A stretch of DNA of 64,000 nucleotides from Zasmidium citrigriseum (lineage: Eukaryota; Ascomycota; Dothideomycetes; Mycosphaerellales; Mycosphaerellaceae): NCBI GenBank assembly GCA_002786025.1, contig NHNW01000002.1:558001-622000 (forward strand), read 5' to 3'. The notes below the pieces were generated by a model. The model saw only the letters and a program-made list of their open reading frames with translations. It made no database searches and was not told the origin of the DNA. Positions 31,164-41,659 of this stretch are shown here, piece by piece. Each line of letters begins with the position of its first letter. Within the stretch, counting starts at the first letter, position 1. Position numbers and translations under genes: made by a program.

Positions 31164-33062
31164 ATGCCTAAGATGTATCGACTCCTCCTTCCACTGCTGT
31201 CAGCAGTAGCAATAGCAGCACCTCTGGAGGAACGTCAATCTGGACCTTCAGTAACGATCAAGAACGGCACGGTCGTTGGCTCATCTGCATTGGGCGTCGA
31301 TAGCTTCAAAGGGATCCCATTCGCACAACCTCCTGTGGGCAACCTCCGACTTCGACCTCCTCAATCGATCAACAAAAATTTTGGGACCATCCAGGCTACT
31401 GCTCAGCCCAAGTCTTGTCCTCAGCAGTCAAGCCAAGTCAACACGACAGACTTGCCATCCGATGTCATCGGTCAATTGCAGAACTCGCCCTTGTTCCAGG
31501 CTGTGACAAACGCTGGCGAGGACTGCTTGACGGTCAATGTACAACGACCCTCGACCGCGAACTCTACCTCCAAATTGCCGGTCTTGTTCTGGATCTATGG
31601 AGGAGGCTTCGAAGGAGTAAGCATTCTTGATCGCCATTGGAGCTCCCTGTTCTAACTGTTCTACTAGGGCTCGACATCCCAATACGATGGCTCTAGCATT
31701 GTTCGTCGATCGATCACCCTCAATGAACCCATCATCTACGTCAGCGTCAACTACCGTCTAACGGGCTTTGGCTTCCTCGCCGGTAAGGAGCTTGCCGATG
31801 AGCATTCGACCAACCTTGGCCTTCGAGACCAGCGTCTTGGGCTTCAGTGGACTGCAGAGAACATTGCAGCCTTTGGTGGAGACCCAGATCGAGTTACGAT
31901 CTGGGGCGAGAGTGCGGGTTCGATCTCTGTCTTCGACCACACGGTCATCAATGGTATGAGTAACAACGATATGCTAACCCCGTCCGAATGTTAAAGTGAT
32001 ATCTCATAGGCGGCGACAACGCCTACAACGGCAAACCCCTCTTCCGCGGCGCAATAATGGACTCCGGCTCCGTAATCCCCGCCGAAGACGTGACGACCTC
32101 TAAGCCTCAGGTACGAACCAAAGACCAAGAAGCCACCTCATTATGCCTAAGACAACCGCTAACCTTCAGCCATTCAGGCCGTCTTCGACACAGTCGTCGC
32201 CTCAGCAGGCTGCTCCAGCGCCTCCGACAAACTAACCTGCCTCCGCAGCGTCTCCTACACAACCTTCCTCAACGCCGTCTCCTCCGTCCCAGGCATAATC
32301 TCCTACCGCAGCGTCGACCTCTCCTACCTCCCCCGCCCGGACCCAAACGACGAATTCTTCGCTCAATCGCCCGAAATCTCAATCAACGCCGGCCGTTTCA
32401 CCAAAGTCCCCATAATAATCGGCGACCAAGAAGACGAAGGGCCTTTATTCTCCCTCAACCAAGCGAACATCACGACAAACGACGAATTGATCACCTACCT
32501 GGCATCTTACTTCCCCAACAACCCCAACGCCCGCAGCGAAGTCACGACGCTGGTATCAAACTATCCCGATCAACCCCTGCAGGGTCAACCCGCGGGCTCG
32601 CCCTTCCGCACCGGCGGATTGAATAACATCTACCCGCAATACAAACGCCTCGCCGCCATCCTCGGCGACATAACCTTCACCCTCACCCGGCGAGTCTACC
32701 TCAACATCGTGGCCTCCTCATTGCCAGCTTCCTGGTCCTATCTCTCCTCGTACTTCCACGCAGTCCCAATCTTGGGGACGTTTCATGGCAGTGACATTGT
32801 GTTTGCATACGGGCTGCTTGGTGACGCAAACCCCATCACAGAGGCCATACAGACGTACTACGTGAGCTTTGTCAATCATCTGGATCCAAATGCTATTAAT
32901 GCGACGGGGGCGGGGATTGAGTGGCCCAAGTGGAGCGAAGCTGGGGGACAGACGCCGCAGTTGTTGAACTTTTTGGCTGTGGGCGAGAAGACCATCCCAG
33001 ATGACTTCAGGGATGGCGCGTATGAGTATTTGAGGGGGCATCAGAGCGACTTTAGGGTCTAA
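31164..33062 (+). CDS. Secreted type-B carboxylesterase/lipase (4 exons, 574 aa)
   Basis: Extracellular ester hydrolase of the cholinesterase-like family. Exons 31164-31616, 31668-31953, 32010-32110 and 32178-33062 sum to 575 codons. The signal peptide ([20 protein letters not shown]) ends near residue 20, with a possible Kex2-like EERQ. The oxyanion-hole region [15 protein letters not shown] spans intron 1. The nucleophile is in [15 protein letters not shown], the acid in GDQEDEG and the histidine in [10 protein letters not shown], so the catalytic triad is complete. EDCLTVNV is the family's second signature. An alternative start lies 9 nt downstream (MYRLLL). Substrate unknown. Confidence 0.9.
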
Positions 33063-33423
33063 GGTCGAAGAGTTGACGAAGATGACAGGGATGAATCTGA
33101 TATAGATGTGAAATGAGAAAATGACATGATTGAGGACATGCTGTGTTCAAAGATTAAGTAGAATTCGAAAAAGGCAATCCAAGAGGTATCATCTGTACGT
33201 ACAACAAACCCACATCGAACTAAACGATAACCCTGGCCCTCCGAGAAATCACATCCAAGATGTTATCCGCCAGCTCCATGCCGAGCAATGCATCAAAATC
33301 GAAATTGATCAGGCGCTGTTCCACTGCCGTATCTTTCATCTCATGTACTCATATACATCGTTCTTTCGTCTGTTGCTGCTTCAGCTTTGACAGTCTCCCT
33401 TCAATACCCAGCGTGTACTGAGA
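33063..33423. other. Convergent 3' region
   Basis: 361 bp between the esterase and the DUF2417 gene. No gene supported. Confidence 0.5.
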
Positions 33424-35130
33424 TTATATGTCTTGGTAAAAGTTGAGGCTCGGGTGGTCTTTTCCCGACTTGTAGTGTGCCTTGACGAGTTGTTTGAGAC
33501 GCTTTTCCATGACTTGACGTCCGTCGTACGTCAGCCAGACGTGGTGAGGAGCCTTGTTGACAATGTCCCAGGAGAGGAGGTTGCTAGTGATGTTGGTGAG
33601 ATCTTTCTGTTTCTCTTCCCACTGGTCGTCTTGCTTCACTCTCTCGCCTGAAGTTATGACGGCGAGTGGAGTGTCGATATCTTGAATGACCCTGGCAGAA
33701 GCAAGCTCGCTCTTGGAAAGAGAGTTGGCGACCAAGTTCTCTTGAAGCTTGGCCTTGATGTACTTTCCGCTTTCGTCGGCATTGATACCATAAACACGGT
33801 CCTCTCTGGTCTGGCCCATGAAGATCGATCCAATGATGCGACGGAGGCCAAGTGGGCTGATGATGCCCCAACCCCAAGTGATGAAGCCACGGGTGGTATC
33901 AGCCATTCTCGAGAGGAAGTCCTCGTGGAGAGGGTCGATGAGCATGATGCCCACGACTTGACGGAAATGTCTTGCGCTGAAGATGCGTGATACAACACTG
34001 CCATATCCAGCAGAGACCATGATAAAAGGACCTTGCTCTCCCTTGAGAGTCAATGCCTCGGCAAGGTTGTCGGCCGACATGCCAGCGCTGTGAGGCGATG
34101 GCGCGTTGTCAGACCAAGCATAGCCTGGGCGGTCCCAGTAGCAGTAACGGTCAATGGTGCCATTCTGGAGAGCGAAGTAGGCCCAGTGCTCGAAGTCGTA
34201 CTCGACTGGGAATCCTGCTCCTTCCAGAAGAATGGTAGGGGACTTGTTGCCCTTGGAGTCTGTCGTTGCGTTGCCAACACAAGCCAGATGGACCTCGTAC
34301 TTGCCGTCATCGACCATGTAGCGCTCGCCGTCCATGGGAAGGCCGGCATCCAAGCTGCGAATAACCAAGGTGGCTGTCATGAGGACAGAAATGATGATGA
34401 ACACGACCAGAATGATCGTTGCGGCCAGGACGGCAAGCCATTCTCTCAATGTTCGGCGAGTCTCAGGACGTCCAGTCAGGCGCTCCTCTTCCTCGCGCTT
34501 TCCCCACATGACGATGCGATCTGTGAAGATACACCAGGCTGTCATTGCTGTGGCCCATACGACGCTGGAAATGCCAGGTGGTCCCTCTTCCGCACGTATT
34601 CTGGCCACAGCTACAATGATGATCAAGTCTGTCAACAGGAAGATCCCGAGGATGCCCTGTGATACTCTCATGGCCATGCTAGGTGCGGAGAAGAACAGGA
34701 GGGAGTTAAGCAGGACGCCAATCGTCAAACAGGCGTATGCGAAGTCGAAGAAGCCCGAGCCTCTGGTGTGCAGTCCAGGTGGTGATACGAAGATGCTGAC
34801 CAGGAGGAGCACCCACCACAGGAAGGTGATGGCGAGGAAGAGGATGGTGACATATCGCATAAACCGGACGGTCCATAGATTGTAAGGGGACACCTATGAA
34901 GGTCAGTCTCTTGTCTATTCCATTACTATCCATGCTCTGCCTACAGCTGGGTCATCCGGGTCGAGGTAGCCATCGGCGTGCGGTGGACGACGATGGCTGT
35001 CCGGCAGCAGCCTGTCTCTCTCGGTGGGCTCCCTCATGCTTCTGCTGTCTGGTCTGCTCTCAGGACGACCTTCGCCGTTCTGCTCTCCTCCGTTGTTGTC
35101 TTTGTTTTTCGAACCCCACAGCGACGACAT
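33424..35130 (-). CDS. DUF2417 integral membrane protein with alpha/beta-hydrolase-like domain (2 exons, 551 aa)
   Basis: Exons 34945-35130 and 33424-34893 sum to 552 codons. The ATG at 35130 (MSSLWGSKNKDNN) is preferred over a non-ATG extension to 35145. A hydrophilic, charged N-terminus (about 62 residues) is followed by SPYNLWTVRFMRY, typical of this fungal family, and by about five transmembrane segments (residues about 75-230). The C-terminal 300 residues have an alpha/beta-hydrolase layout: SPTILLEGAGFP, DRYCYWDRPGYAWS and GIMLIDPLHED. The nucleophile elbow reads SAGYGS in place of GxSxGG, so classical hydrolase activity is doubtful. Function unknown. Confidence 0.85.
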
Positions 35131-35955
35131 GCTAGCTATCGTCACCTGGCCGCCGCTCTTAAACCTTCTCTCGCCAAGCTCTTTCGTCTCCTGCTGCCAC
35201 TATGTCACTGCTCGTGAGCTCGGAGGAGGTGGTAGAGGAGGAGATCAAGGCAGCACACAATCTTCACCTGCCCCGCCGTCCGTTCATGTGTCCGTCCAAA
35301 GCTACAGGCTGCAGAGGAGCGCGCATGCGTGGCTGGTGTTGGGATGGTTGGTGGGCTGCAGCTTGCTTTGATCGTCCGACGCCTCACGGCCATCTCAACG
35401 TCATCGCAGCCAGTCTCATCATGCGCGCGCTAAGGAATGCAACGGCAAACTCTAACAACGAAACCGGGCATTGCGACTGTGCAGATGCGAACAGCTCTCA
35501 CGATCCCGCTGGGAAGAGGTGGTGGCGTGGCAGGAGTTGTGTAGCTGACCACAGCGTGAGGAGGAATCCAGACCGTAGCATCGATGGAGCTGGAGCAAGC
35601 ATGCGATCTGATCGGCATTGCAGCGAACATTGTGAAACATTCTTCGCCAATTCCGCCAACGTTCTGGCCGCGGAACACCTCGTATCCGCACCTTTTCTGC
35701 CTGAGGCTCACTGTCCATCCACTTCACCTCACTCCGCCATTTGCATGTGAAAACGCATTGACACCTCCTTCCCATTCACACCCCTGCAGTCCCACCATCA
35801 CAGCTGCCGATCTGCCCGCACGTGTCCATCTCGACATGTGAAGCCGCAAATCCCCATCTTCGCCACCCTCGCACCCAACTCCGCACCAATGCGAAAACAT
35901 CCAAACCCCGTCAAATGACCTCCTCGCAAGCTACCCATAGCTGCTGCACAACGCC
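35131..35955. promoter_or_regulatory. Divergent promoter, DUF2417 gene and PPE1
   Basis: 825 bp between two diverging starts. Frame 35202-35750 has no family features. No specific sites recognised. Confidence 0.4.
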
Positions 35956-37134
35956 ATGTCAGACCTCTTCCGGCAAAGCGTAAACAACGCACCACCGTCC
36001 GCACCGAACCAGAATCTTCGCCCCAAGCCCACGCCTATTCCAACTGGACGCACTTCATCGGAATATGACGACTATAGCTCATCATCGGACTCTTCTGCAT
36101 CTTCTGCGGCCAGTGTGGCGACCGTGAGGCCTTCTTCACGTGAGCATGAGGCTCTGCCGACGCATTGGACGAATTACTTTGAGCAGGAATTGTATTTGGA
36201 TAGGAGGGATGAGGAGCAGACGGCGAAGTATCATGTCTATTTGAGTGCGCCGAAGGATCTGAAGAAAGGGCCACTTTTTATCTGTCACCATGGCGCTGGA
36301 GCTTCTGGAATGTCATTCGCCATGTTCGCTCAGGAGATTCGAAAGAAGTTGCCCGATGCTGGTATTCTCAGCCTGGAGGCTCGCGCTCACGGCTCGATCG
36401 TCACCAACACCACGGGAGAGGATATCGTCGACTTCAGTCTTGGAGCACTGACCGCCGATGCAATTGCGATGATCCAGCTCACCGCCGAGAAGCTATCATG
36501 GTCTACGCTTCCACCTACGGTCCTGGTCGGCCACAGCCTCGGCGGCGCGGTCATGACAACAATGGCGAGCTCGCACTTCAAGACATTCGGCTCATCACTG
36601 ATCGGCTACTGCGTGATCGATGTTGTCGAGGGCTCCGCGATCGAAGCATTATCCCGCATGCAAATGTACTTGTCTTCTCGGCCAAGCATCTTCTCCAGCG
36701 TTGAGGATGCGATCAGCTGGCACGTTCGATCCCGCACGATCAGAGACCAACGCTCGGCCGAGGCCTCAGTCCCTAGTCTCTTGGTATCATCTCCAACTGG
36801 AAATGGCAAACTCATCTGGAAGACCGACCTTATGTCCACCAAGCCGTGGTGGGAAGAATGGTTCAAGGGCATGTCACAGAAATTCCTTGTCGGCAGAGGA
36901 GCGAAAGAGCTCATCCTCGCTGGTACCGATCGATTGGACAGAGAGTTGATGATTGGGCAGATGCAGGGCAAGTTCCAACTGGTTGTGATACCGGAGGCGG
37001 GCCATTTCGTACAAGAAGATGTACCCGAGAAGACGGCAAACCTGTTGAGTGAGTTCTTTAGGAGGAATGACCGAAGTCAGATGGTCTTGCCACCGAAGGT
37101 GAGCGATTTGATCGCGCAGGGCAAGAAGGTATGA
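35956..37134 (+). CDS. PPE1: Protein phosphatase methylesterase 1 (392 aa)
   Basis: Removes the methyl group from the C-terminal leucine of the PP2A catalytic subunit. Single exon. A Ser-rich N-terminus (residues about 1-65) precedes the alpha/beta-hydrolase domain: FICHHGAGASGMSFA (oxyanion strand), LVGHSLGGAVMT (nucleophile serine near residue 195), and EAGHFVQEDVPEKTA (catalytic histidine near residue 355). The wording around these motifs (LEARAHGS, GYCVIDVVEGSAIEALSRM) is characteristic of PPE1/PME-1 rather than other hydrolases. Convergent with UTP23. Confidence 0.93.
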   Translation: MSDLFRQSVNNAPPSAPNQNLRPKPTPIPTGRTSSEYDDYSSSSDSSASSAASVATVRPSSREHEALPTHWTNYFEQELYLDRRDEEQTAKYHVYLSAPKDLKKGPLFICHHGAGASGMSFAMFAQEIRKKLPDAGILSLEARAHGSIVTNTTGEDIVDFSLGALTADAIAMIQLTAEKLSWSTLPPTVLVGHSLGGAVMTTMASSHFKTFGSSLIGYCVIDVVEGSAIEALSRMQMYLSSRPSIFSSVEDAISWHVRSRTIRDQRSAEASVPSLLVSSPTGNGKLIWKTDLMSTKPWWEEWFKGMSQKFLVGRGAKELILAGTDRLDRELMIGQMQGKFQLVVIPEAGHFVQEDVPEKTANLLSEFFRRNDRSQMVLPPKVSDLIAQGKKV

Positions 37135-37260
37135 AGTGATGGAAATGAGTGATGAAGGGAACGCCGACGAGTACAGAACTCGCGATGCTGGACAGCTTCT
37201 GGATCGAGCGCAGCTAGAGGGTATCTCATGAACAAAATACAGCGTACAATTACAGTCCAA

Positions 37261-38178
37261 TCAATCTCCGCCACCATCAGACGCAGCATCAGCACCCGCA
37301 GTGGCATCTTTTGGCTTTCTCTTCCTCTTGCGTTTTGGCGCCGCTCCTGAGGCTCCATCCCCGATCGAAGCTATGCCCGCCTTCTCTGCTGCTTGTGGGT
37401 CATTCTTTGCCGCCCTCCGTAACGCAGCCTTCTCTTGTTCCGTCTGCTTGCTGCTATCCTTCTTCGACTTCTTGACACTCAGTGGGTTGGGTCCCTTCGG
37501 ACCTTTCGCCTTCTTTTTCTTCGCCGGCCGCTCTGCCTCGCCATCACCACCATCCTCCTCCTCTTCCTCTCCACTACCCTCTTCATCATCCTCTCTTTTC
37601 CTCTTTTCCCCAACCCCAACTCCACTTCCACCCCTCCGCCCCTTCAACCCCGCCCTAATCTTCGCCTTCTCATCCCCCTCCCGCACAGCCTCACTCCTCG
37701 CAGCCATAGGCTCCAAAATCATAACACTCCTCTTCATATAAATGAGCGGCACCCCCGCAATCTCCCTCATCCTCATCCTCACCTCCTGCTCCTGACTCGC
37801 AACCACATACCGATGCTTATTCGTCCCACTTCCTTTCGGATCCACCACACTCTCCAGACACTCCTTCGCACTCAGCGGCTCTTCCAATTCATGATGTCCA
37901 CAGCGCCGTCTCTCCGCCTGTTTCGCGACCTCGATCCAGGCGTCTTTATCAGGCGATGCAGGGGCGTTGTAGAGATGCCGAATACAGCATTGCGTGATCA
38001 TGGGTTTGATCTGTCCGTGGAGCGTGCTTTCGAGGAGGTTCCCTAGGCGCATTTTGAAGCGGGCGGCATCTTGGATTATGTCGGCGGTGATGAGGACTTG
38101 GTAGGGTTCGCGGAAGTGGAAGGTGAGTTGGTAGGCGTGCATTAATTTGCGGTATTGTTTGGAGCGTTTGCCGCGCAT
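37261..38178 (-). CDS. UTP23: rRNA-processing protein UTP23 (305 aa)
   Basis: Nucleolar PIN-like protein of the small-subunit processome, needed for early pre-rRNA cleavage and for snR30 function in yeast. The conserved start MRGKRSKQYRKLMHAYQLTF begins at 38178; an in-frame upstream ATG at 38220 adds 14 unconserved residues. The PIN-like core runs to about residue 165, with QVLITADII, ITQCCIRHLY, a zinc-binding-like RRCGHHE, and HRYVVASQEQEVR. The C-terminal half is a long acidic then Lys-rich low-complexity tail, usual for nucleolar proteins. The retroelement lies only 123 bp upstream of its ATG. Confidence 0.92.
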   Translation of the reverse strand: MRGKRSKQYRKLMHAYQLTFHFREPYQVLITADIIQDAARFKMRLGNLLESTLHGQIKPMITQCCIRHLYNAPASPDKDAWIEVAKQAERRRCGHHELEEPLSAKECLESVVDPKGSGTNKHRYVVASQEQEVRMRMREIAGVPLIYMKRSVMILEPMAARSEAVREGDEKAKIRAGLKGRRGGSGVGVGEKRKREDDEEGSGEEEEEDGGDGEAERPAKKKKAKGPKGPNPLSVKKSKKDSSKQTEQEKAALRRAAKNDPQAAEKAGIASIGDGASGAAPKRKRKRKPKDATAGADAASDGGGD

Positions 38179-38301
38179 TTTGAAGGTATTGAAGTGGGAT
38201 GGTTGATTGGCGGTTGACACAAAATTGAATGAAGATTGAAGTTCTAGGAAATTATTAAGGTTTGACGCTAGCGCGCGCCGGTTTTGTGGGGCTGGTTGAA
38301 G

Positions 38302-38429
38302 CCCGTGCTCTGCGGCTCTGTATCACGTGTGAGACAACCGAGGTTTGGGGAAAGGCGCACTGGCTGCTCGCCTTGGTCGCTTCCACGCACGATACAGGCG
38401 TGTGAACGACCACAGCAGACAGCAGGCCC
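38302..38429 (-). repeat. Split direct repeat B2 (128 bp)
   Basis: Starts cccgtgctctgcgg and ends cagcaggccc on the plus strand. Identical to 38582-38709 as far as I can read. Forms the 3' terminus of the element in its own orientation. Confidence 0.88.
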
Positions 38430-38470
38430 GCATTTCATTGCATATCTATCTACAAGGGCGAGGAGGGAGG

Positions 38471-38581
38471 GTCGTGATGCTCTCAAAGCGTGTGGTCCGC
38501 CGCAGAGGGGGTGGAACAGGTGTAGGTGGTGGAATCAAGGGTGGAGCAGTGATATCCCCACCTTGCGCACGGGCCTGCCCA
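38471..38581 (-). repeat. Split direct repeat A2 (111 bp)
   Basis: Starts gtcgtgatgctctcaaagcg and ends gggcctgccca on the plus strand. Identical to 43192-43302. Directly abuts B1 at 38582 and is separated from B2 by 41 bp. Confidence 0.88.
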
Positions 38582-38709
38582 CCCGTGCTCTGCGGCTCTG
38601 TATCACGTGTGAGACAACCGAGGTTTGGGGAAAGGCGCACTGGCTGCTCGCCTTGGTCGCTTCCACGCACGATACAGGCGTGTGAACGACCACAGCAGAC
38701 AGCAGGCCC
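38582..38709 (-). repeat. Split direct repeat B1 (128 bp)
   Basis: Identical to B2 at 38302-38429. Lies immediately downstream of the recombinase ORF in the element's orientation. Confidence 0.88.
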
Positions 38710-38954
38710 AAGCGAAGCCCAGCCAGGACCCCCAACCGAAGGACAGCTAGCGTAGCAAGCACACGGCAGCAGGGTTGAGCGCCATGGCGGTGGTGGTGCT
38801 CACAGCGTTGACAGCAGCAGGCTGAGAAAGTTGAAGGAGTTTCTCGCTCTCTGATTGGCTGCCGCTCAAAGGAGCAGCTCTGGAGCTTGGCAGCTGAGAA
38901 ACGGCGATTGCGAGTGTTTCCAGCGTCGGCCAATGAGAGGCCGAGAAACTCCTA

Positions 38955-39818
38955 TCACTTTTGCAGTCGATGAAGTGTCCGGCCAGTCTGAGCCCGCAAC
39001 GACAGTTCGAGCATTGCCTCATAGTTTGCAGACAACTTGACATATCGTTTGAAGGCGTCAGATTTCCAGCGACCGAGACACTGGAGCTCATAGTCAGAGA
39101 CTCCATTCATCTTCGCATGCTGGGCACCACCTTGACGTAGAGAGTGTCCTGAGTATCCATCCTTTACCAAGCCCAGCTCTTTCAATCTTCCTTGCAACCT
39201 GTCCACCACAATCTTGCGAGAAGTCGGCTTGTTGGCGAGGTTAAAGAGAGGTGCGGTCGGAGGCAGTTGGTGAAAGCAGAACAGCAGTCGGAGTTGCTGG
39301 ACGGCGCATGTGTCGTCGTTGTCGTCCGTTGCCGCGATTCTGATGATGACACCGGCATGATTTGTGTCAGTCTTCGATCGTTTCAATCGCACCGTGATTT
39401 AGTCGCATAGTTCGGCCGAGAACGTGATATCGCTGCGAGTGATATGCTCCATGAGCTAACGTTGACTGCCTACGAATCTCAGCGATTCAAAGGTCAGTTC
39501 ACGCATGCGGAAGAGTCCTCTGAAGGCGAGGCACCAGATGGCATTGAGATTAGCTTCATCAAGGTTGCGAGGCGGCCTGAAGAGCAGCTTGCGCAAGATC
39601 TCAATCGTTATCGGCTGACGATTGTACTTGCTATTGAGAGGAGGGTTGAGCGACGCGCTGCCTTTGACTGCTCGCCTTAGCAATGGAGATTCGAAGACGT
39701 CGATCGGCAGGTTCATATCGACGTGCATTGACCTGATGGCGTCCACGTAGTTTGCCATTGAGGAGCCTCTGATGGCGCCCGCGCCGAAGGACTTGGATTC
39801 GATGAATGCGAGTAGCAC
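38955..39818 (-). pseudogene. Tyrosine recombinase of the DIRS-like element, with stops
   Basis: Would insert the circular cDNA by site-specific recombination. One reading frame across 39818-38955, broken by TAG at 39456-39458 and TAA at 39399-39401. It shows the core region with the first catalytic arginine around FRMRELTFESL, then GHSLRQGGAQHAKMNGVSD (HxxR box) and LQCLGRWKSDAFKRYV, containing the likely nucleophile tyrosine. The stops fit CAG-to-TAG and CAA-to-TAA. The frame may begin further upstream, but it is disturbed there. Confidence 0.85.
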
Positions 39819-40029
39819 AGGCAGCTCTGCTGGCTACGGGCTCTTCCCTTGCGAAGCAGCGAACGCAGCGAACTGCTTGATTGCTGAGGAATATAACCTT
39901 CTCGTAGTAGGAGAGAGGCCACGCCACACTAGCAACGCTTGCTTCCAAGGCAGTCTGATCTCCTGCCGCCACCAGTTTGGCACCGGGTCTATCAACTCAG
40001 CAGCGTCCATGGCTTGACCTACGAGATAT

Positions 40030-41655
40030 TAGCTACTTGCTCGAAATCCAATCTTGACAGCGCGTCGGCGAGGGCGTTATCCAAGGACGGAAGCCACTAA
40101 GCTGACACTGCGAGCCGTCGCGTCAGCGCGATAAGGAGGATATCTCGCAAGATATCGATAGCGCCGTCTACCGCTACCGTTTGGCGGTTGAGAGCGCTGA
40201 AGGCGGTGACGTTGTCTGTGAAGACTGTGACTCTGCACGAGTTCCACTTCCACGCTTAGAGGTCGAATGCGTGCCATATAGCGAAGATCTCTGCAATTTG
40301 GATATGCTTGAAGTTATCCGTCCGTCCTGCTGCGAAGCAGGTGCCTGCGGTGATCCGGTCGAGGTTTGAGCGCCAGTTCAAGCCGTTGTTGCCCTCTCTA
40401 AACCAGAAACCCCCTATGGCAACGTTGGACGCGTCCGTATAGAGGCAAATCGATAGCTAAGCCTCAGTCCTCAAGATTCTGATACCCTGCGACTGTTGCA
40501 GTGCTTGCAGCCACTAGCGAAGGTCATCTTCGAGCAGGTGAGGCAGCCGCCGCCTCATGTTCTTCCGGCCTTCATATCTCGAGATAGCAGGCCAGAGGCG
40601 AGCCATAAAGGAGCGACCTAGGGGTATTGCCTTTGCTGCCTACGAAAGGTAGCCGGCGAGCGTCTGCATCTGTTGCAACGTTAGCGCTGACTCCAAAGCT
40701 TACGATATCGCCTTGGACGTCCTTTGCTGTTTCTCGAGCGACAACTTAGCTAGTATTGGCTCTGTGTGTATCTCAACCCTAAGAAGCTCTACTGCGGTGC
40801 CCTGTATATCCTTCTTGTCATTGCGCGGTACTCCAAGCTCTTCTGTCACCTCCTTCCACGTCTCGCAGACTTGGGCGATGGCGGAGGGATCGGTCGAAGG
40901 AGGTAGGAGGAACATGAAGTCGTCAAGGTAATGCTAGAGGCGGCAGTCGACTCGGTGAAGGCGTCGCTCGATAATCCAGTAGACAGCTTCTGCGAACAGA
41001 TTAAATATCCACGGCGCCGTGCGCAGTCCAAAAGGAAGGACGTTCTCAGTGAAGAACTTGCCCTGCCATTCAATAGCTAGCAAATATCTCTGATACTTCG
41101 CAACAGGAATATTGCGGAAGGCGCTCTTAATGTCTCGCTTAATAATGATAGTACCTAGGCCCAATAGCTTGACGTCTGCGACGATCTCGTCCAGCGTGGT
41201 GTATCTGATGGAGCCGTAACTGCGAGGAATAAAGTCATTGACTGAGTCGCCGTAAGGGTATAAGAGGTCGTGGATTCTGCGCTAACCGCCGTCGTGTTTT
41301 GGAACCAAACCTTGCGGTGAAACGACGATGTCGTTGCCGTTGGGCTCCTCCTTGATCCGACCGTGAATGAGCTCGTTTCTTAGCTGCGATGATATCTCTT
41401 CGACGTCAAACCTCGCTAAGCTATAGTTTGAGTCACGGCCTTGACGCTGGCGTTAAGGCCACTGCGGGCCTTCGTAGCCGATGTCAGCACCATAGCGGAT
41501 GATGTGAACGAGGGTGTCTCGAAGGTGACTGTCCGGATAGTCTTCCAGTAGTCGATACCACGCGTCTGCCTTGAACGGTGTCTCGGCTGGATCAATGAGT
41601 TCGAGTGCTGAGCCAACGTTATACTGCAACACCGTGTTTGGACGCGTTGACGGCA
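40030..41655 (-). pseudogene. Reverse transcriptase/RNase H of the DIRS-like element, with stops
   Basis: The N-terminal part has ISSQLRNELIHGRIKEEP and SPQGLVPKHDGG followed by a stop and RRIHDLLYP. The polymerase core has IIKRDIKSAFRNIPV, LPFGLRTAPWIFN and HYLDDFMFLLPP with the YLDD active site. RNase H follows with VFTDNVTAFSALN and WLPSLDNALADALSRLDF. In-frame stops are at 41453-41455 (TAA), 41284-41286 (TAG, where the family has Trp), 40934-40936 (TAG just before HYLDD) and 40097-40099 (TAG before WLPS). The domain order RT then RNase H then recombinase is that of DIRS elements. Confidence 0.85.
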
Positions 41656-41659
41656 GTAG

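Noticed and set aside
32057..32626. 189-codon plus-strand ORF within the carboxylesterase
   Set aside because: Arg/Pro/Leu-rich out-of-frame shadow of exon 4. The spliced frame carries the catalytic residues.
38302..38709. Simple tandem duplication
   Set aside because: The 128-bp pair alone looks like a tandem repeat, but the second 111-bp repeat at the far end and the gag/RT/recombinase ORFs show it is the end of a split-direct-repeat retroelement.
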